Part shown: positions 60,540-64,000 of the stretch, in pieces | Layout: each line of letters starts with the position of its first letter | How positions within the stretch are numbered: the first letter of the stretch is position 1 | From: Fodinicola acaciae | Lineage (GTDB): Bacteria > Actinomycetota > Actinomycetes > Mycobacteriales > HKI-0501 | Assembly (NCBI RefSeq): GCF_010993745.1 | Contig: NZ_WOTN01000002.1 | Span: forward strand, 1,302,001-1,366,000 | Direction: 5' to 3' | Length of the DNA stretch: 64,000 nucleotides | Position numbers and translations under genes: made by a program | The notes under the pieces: model-generated | Seen by the model: the letters and a program-made list of their open reading frames with translations, nothing else | Database searches by the model: none | Told to the model about the DNA's origin: nothing

Positions 60540-61330
60540 CAGGCGTTGTCCAGTGTCAGAGCCGTGCACCTGATCCCGCCGCCGCCTTTGCGCAGCTCGG
60601 TGGTTTCCAGTTGTACAACGGTCTTGCCGCGCTCGCGCAGCCGCGCGGCCAGCACCGGCGCTCCGGTCGTCATCGTCACCGTCGTCCCGTCACTCACCAG
60701 GTTCAGTGCGAAATTGTCCGCCTCCGCGCGCGAAACCTCAATAAGGTCCAGGCCGGCGGAGTGCAACTCGGCCAGGCTCGGCTGGTCGAAGGCCTCCGGA
60801 CAGTAGGCCAGGGTGTCCGCGTCGATGACCGACAACGCCAGATCCAGGTCATACCAACGCGCGCTGACCGTACGCAGCGGAACGACGCGATAGTCCAGAA
60901 AATCGGCCAGCAGGTCGAGCGTACGCCGGTCGGTGCGCTGGCCGTGTCCGGCGAAGAGCAGGTCACCGCAGGCAAGCGCGTCGCCTTGGCCGCTGAACGC
61001 GTACGGTGCCTGGACAATCCGATAGTCGCGCTCGGCGAACCAGGCGCGGTGGTAGGGCGTTTCCGCCTGCCGTTCCGGCGGCAGGTTGGCCAGCACGACG
61101 TGGTCACCACGGACGACCGCGGCATTGGCCGTGTAGACCATGTCCGGGCAGTCCGGCGCCGCGGCGACGTACTCGACCTTGCGGCCGGCGGCCAGGTGCG
61201 CGGCCACGATCGCCTCGTGTTCGGCGGTCGCCGCGGCCAGCTCTGGCTGCGTTTCGGTGTGCATGTAGGGATTGATCTCGTAGTCGATGCGGAAGTGTCG
61301 CGGGTCGCACACGAGCAGTCGGGAGTTCAT
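60539..61330 (-). CDS. DDAH/amidinotransferase-fold hydrolase-like protein
   Basis: Protein of 263 residues. The pentein fold is shown by M-V-Y-T-A-N-A-A-V-V, G-Q-G-D-A-L-A-C-G-D-L-L-F-A-G-H-G, F-A-L-N-L-V and the Cys in G-G-I-R-C-T-A-L-T-L near the C-terminus, the catalytic Cys of dimethylarginine dimethylaminohydrolases. The catalytic His usually found in a Y-H-L-D segment appears as W-Y-D-L-D, with Asp in its place. It may hydrolyse or transfer a guanidino-type group, or have lost that activity. Coupled to the NRPS gene upstream and the BPL_N gene downstream by TGATG overlaps. Confidence 0.8.
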   Translation of the reverse strand: MNSRLLVCDPRHFRIDYEINPYMHTETQPELAAATAEHEAIVAAHLAAGRKVEYVAAAPDCPDMVYTANAAVVRGDHVVLANLPPERQAETPYHRAWFAERDYRIVQAPYAFSGQGDALACGDLLFAGHGQRTDRRTLDLLADFLDYRVVPLRTVSARWYDLDLALSVIDADTLAYCPEAFDQPSLAELHSAGLDLIEVSRAEADNFALNLVSDGTTVTMTTGAPVLAARLRERGKTVVQLETTELRKGGGGIRCTALTLDNA

Positions 61331-64000
61331 CAGCGGACCGATTCTGTGGTGGAGCGAGAGGACGGGATCGCACGCCGCCGTCCGGCGCGGTGTACGCCAC
61401 GCACGGCTTTGTCGGCGATCACTTTGAAATCCAGGTGGACGGCGTCGCCGGCGCCCTGTGCCGGAATGCCGATCCACCGCGTGCCTGGGGTGAGGTGCTC
61501 GCCTTTCATCAACAGCGACAGCGATCCGAGCGTCACCTCGCTGTCGACGACCGCGTCGTAGAGGACCACCGAGCGCGTGCCGACGCTGGCGCCGCGTTTC
61601 ACCGTGACCTTGGACATCTTCATGACCCGGTCTTCGAAAAGGTGAGTCTGCAACGAAACACCAGTGCCGATGGTCGCGTCGTCGCCGATCTCGACCAGGT
61701 CGAACTCGGTGAGAAACGTGGTGCCGATCCAGGTGCGCCGGCCGACCGACGCGCCGAACCAGCGCAGGATCGGTGGCAGGAAAGGCGTACCGACCAGCAT
61801 GCCGACGCCGGCCGGCACCGCGGCGGCCTCGAACATGCCGGTGACGAACTCGCTGCGGCGGACCCACGGACTCCACAGCGGCTCGACCCGCGGCACGTAG
61901 GTGCCGATCAGGTTTCGTTTGATGGCAACGCAATAGACGATCACCGCGACACTCGCGACGATCGCCATCAGCGGCGAGGCCAGCGCCGGGACCGGCAGGT
62001 CGCGGCCGTGCGCGACGCCGGACAGCGCGAGCAGGTAGAGATAGAAACTGAGGCCGAGCACCGAAGCCGGCAGCGTCGCGCGGAAGAACTCGATCGCGAG
62101 CCGCTGCCACACCAGCCGCCGGATCGGCCGGAACGTCTCCTGTTCGGAGTAGGAGCCGCTGTCCTGCCGCAGCGGCAGGTGCATCGCCGGGGAGCCGAGC
62201 CAGGAGGTGCCTTCCGGCACTTTTTCCTCCGGTGGTACGGTCCCGACGCCGACCAGCGACCCGTCGCCGAGGTTGGTGCCGGCCGGCACGAACGCGGCGT
62301 TGCCGACGAACGCGCGGCTGCCGACCTCGGTCGGCAGGAAGGCGACCCGGCCGTTGGCGAAGGTCGCGGCGCCGACGCTGGCCATGTCGGCGACGAAACT
62401 TTCGTTGCCGAGCACCAGAAGATCCGGGTCCAGGTGCGCGGCCGTGGAGACCTCGGCGCGCCGGCCGACGCGTGCGCCGAGCATCCGCAGCCACGGCACG
62501 GTGTAGAGCGTCGCGTAGAGCGAGTTGGTGAAGGTCAGGCTGAATTCCAGCAGCTTGTCGGAAATCCACTTCCGTACGCCGAGACCGGACCGCACGGGAT
62601 GGATGCCGATGGGCGTGTTCGGCATGATGACGCGCTTGCCGACGGCCACCACACCGCAGACGGTGAGGACGAAAACCGGCCCGGCGATGACGGTCGCGAT
62701 CATGCCGGCGAGCACACCCCAGGCCAGCAGGGCCCACCAGACCAGCGCGACGCCAGGCACGATCATCGCGATCGCGCCGACCTCCAGGCCGGCCAGGCCG
62801 AAAAATGCGCCGAGCAGGTGCCAAAACCGCCAGCCGCGGGTTTCCTGGTGGCCGCGCATCATCATCTCGACGACGACATCCAGCTCGTCGGTCGGCTGCG
62901 CAGGTGAACCCGACCAGCGCTGGCCGATTGGGACCCATTGGCCTTCGCCGATCACGGACTGCTGCGCCAAGGAAGCGCCGGCGTCGATGGTGCTGCCGGG
63001 TTCGAGAACGGCGTTCGCGCCGACGAATGCGCCTGGTCCGACGGTGATGGGCGCGACCGTCACCAGGCCATCCTCGACGCGCCACGGCCGCAACGTCACG
63101 CCATAGCCGATGGACGCGTCGGCGCCGACGTAAACCATGCTCGGCATGGCGATCGCGCTGGTCTCGATGGTCGTACGCCGGCCGACGTGCGCGCCGAGCA
63201 GCCGCAGATACGTGGACGTCAAAGGAGAACCGCTCACCACCGGCAGTGGACCGATGGCCAGCAACATGTCCAGCGCCCACAGCCGCAGATAGGTCAGGCC
63301 CCACAACGGATATCGGCCCGGCTTGATCCCCCAGGCCAGCGGCCGCGCCACCACCAGCGGCACGATCCACCGTACGCCGAGATAGCTGACCAGGATCGCG
63401 CCGAGCAGCTGCACCAGCACGTCGACCGACACGTCACCGTTGTTGACGGTGTAGACGTACGACACCGGCAACGTGATGACGAGCAACAACAAGTAGATCA
63501 CCACGGCCTGCGCGGCACCGGCGCGCGCGATCCGGCCGGTGCGGTGCCGCATGCCCGGCGCCTTGGCGGCCGCCGGTGCGGCTCCGCGCTGTTGCCGTTC
63601 CTCCAGATGTGCCGCCAGCTCGCGGACCGTCTGGTTGGCGTAGAGGTCGCGTACGGCCGGGTTGGAGCCGATGTTTTCGTTACGTAGGAAGGAGACCACC
63701 GTGGCGGCGAGCAGCGAGTGGCCGCCGAGGTCGGTGAAGAAGTTGGCCTCGACCGACAGATCCTCGGCCGCCAGGCCGAAAGCCTGAGCCCACGCGTCGC
63801 GTACGCGCGTCTCCATCTCGGTTTGCGGTGCCACCACTGGCCCCGACGACAACGCCAGCCGGCGGCCGCTGGGCAGCGGCAGCCGCTTGCGGTCGACCTT
63901 GCCGCTCGGCATCGTCGGCAGCGACGCGACGACGTCCAGGAAGGACGGCACCATGTATGGCGGCACGCGGTCCTTGAGCTGACCGTGCAGCCGCCGCACG
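61330..64000 (-). CDS. Pls/PosA-type NRPS, C-terminal part (5' end outside window)
   Basis: The frame is open to the window edge; 889 residues are visible. The first part is the end of an adenylation domain (P-S-G-K-V-D-R-K-R-L). A carrier domain follows, with the phosphopantetheine Ser in F-F-T-D-L-G-G-H-S-L-L. After that come predicted membrane helices that alternate with left-handed beta-helix segments (hexapeptide-like I-G-x-G-V/T repeats), the NRPS terminal domain of Pls, the epsilon-poly-L-lysine synthetase. Such enzymes polymerise or condense an amino acid without a classical condensation or thioesterase domain. The substrate of the missing A domain core cannot be read. First visible gene of a five-gene overlapping operon. 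Confidence 0.85.
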   Translation of the reverse strand, partial: VRRLHGQLKDRVPPYMVPSFLDVVASLPTMPSGKVDRKRLPLPSGRRLALSSGPVVAPQTEMETRVRDAWAQAFGLAAEDLSVEANFFTDLGGHSLLAATVVSFLRNENIGSNPAVRDLYANQTVRELAAHLEERQQRGAAPAAAKAPGMRHRTGRIARAGAAQAVVIYLLLLVITLPVSYVYTVNNGDVSVDVLVQLLGAILVSYLGVRWIVPLVVARPLAWGIKPGRYPLWGLTYLRLWALDMLLAIGPLPVVSGSPLTSTYLRLLGAHVGRRTTIETSAIAMPSMVYVGADASIGYGVTLRPWRVEDGLVTVAPITVGPGAFVGANAVLEPGSTIDAGASLAQQSVIGEGQWVPIGQRWSGSPAQPTDELDVVVEMMMRGHQETRGWRFWHLLGAFFGLAGLEVGAIAMIVPGVALVWWALLAWGVLAGMIATVIAGPVFVLTVCGVVAVGKRVIMPNTPIGIHPVRSGLGVRKWISDKLLEFSLTFTNSLYATLYTVPWLRMLGARVGRRAEVSTAAHLDPDLLVLGNESFVADMASVGAATFANGRVAFLPTEVGSRAFVGNAAFVPAGTNLGDGSLVGVGTVPPEEKVPEGTSWLGSPAMHLPLRQDSGSYSEQETFRPIRRLVWQRLAIEFFRATLPASVLGLSFYLYLLALSGVAHGRDLPVPALASPLMAIVASVAVIVYCVAIKRNLIGTYVPRVEPLWSPWVRRSEFVTGMFEAAAVPAGVGMLVGTPFLPPILRWFGASVGRRTWIGTTFLTEFDLVEIGDDATIGTGVSLQTHLFEDRVMKMSKVTVKRGASVGTRSVVLYDAVVDSEVTLGSLSLLMKGEHLTPGTRWIGIPAQGAGDAVHLDFKVIADKAVRGVHRAGRRRAIPSSRSTTESVR

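Noticed and set aside
1-64000. tRNA, rRNA, CRISPR or prophage genes
   Set aside because: No GTTCGAATCC-type T-loops, repeat-spacer arrays or phage structural genes were seen on either strand.

Overview
The window is 64 kb of high-GC chromosomal DNA from a bacterium of the class Actinomycetia; the genus cannot be set from sequence alone. Signs are the strong G/C bias at third codon positions, many GTG starts, a mycothiol-dependent-isomerase-type protein, an F420-type luciferase-like oxidoreductase, DUF2306 and PadR proteins, Tat/lipoprotein exported enzymes and a cobalamin operon with actinobacterial gene fusions. No tRNA, rRNA, CRISPR array, prophage or plasmid backbone was seen.

Layout. 0-11 kb: carbohydrate-active enzymes (GH95-like fragment, GH39 enzyme with two discoidin domains, GH29 alpha-L-fucosidase) with an AraC regulator, an EamA exporter and a complete IS1380-family insertion sequence. 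11-26 kb: two PucR-type regulators, a zinc-less MDR oxidoreductase, an orphan NgcE-like sugar-binding protein, a CPA1 antiporter, an LLM oxidoreductase, an amidase pair, an acetyltransferase, a methyltransferase, and valS coupled to a flavin monooxygenase-like gene. 26-32 kb: nitrobindin-like protein, envelope genes (VanY-type peptidase, PAP2 phosphatase), a response regulator/kinase/lipoprotein operon and a decayed DUF559 gene. 32-40 kb: a ROK regulator divergent from an operon (binding protein, two permeases, PfkB kinase, exo-beta-D-glucosaminidase) that reads as a chitosan-oligosaccharide uptake and degradation system. 40-44 kb: HesB-like protein, a GntR-TetR fusion regulator with a twin operator, DUF2306, and a divergent PadR / NMT1-like pair. 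44.6-54.8 kb: a cobalamin riboswitch followed by eight overlapping genes (cbiB/cobD, cobQ, chelatase, cobO, cobB, a CbiG_C-CobC fusion, a CobT-CobU fusion, cobS) covering late B12 assembly. 54.9-57.6 kb: small unrelated genes, one frameshifted. 57.6-64 kb (minus strand): an overlapping five-gene operon led by a Pls/PosA-type NRPS (open at the window edge), then a DDAH-like hydrolase, a BPL_N protein, a membrane acyltransferase and a second, lipid-anchored BPL_N protein.

The most unusual feature is a family of intergenic hairpin elements (copies at 3754-3874, 9108-9273, 20274-20348 and 56753-56835). Their outer stems are partly or wholly unrelated in sequence, but all share an asymmetric core (GCGATAGC opposite TCGACTCTC). 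Most copies overlap the stop codons of the adjacent genes, and the IS1380 element sits in the terminal CTAG of one copy. The minus-strand Pls-like operon is the best candidate for an undescribed biosynthetic system.
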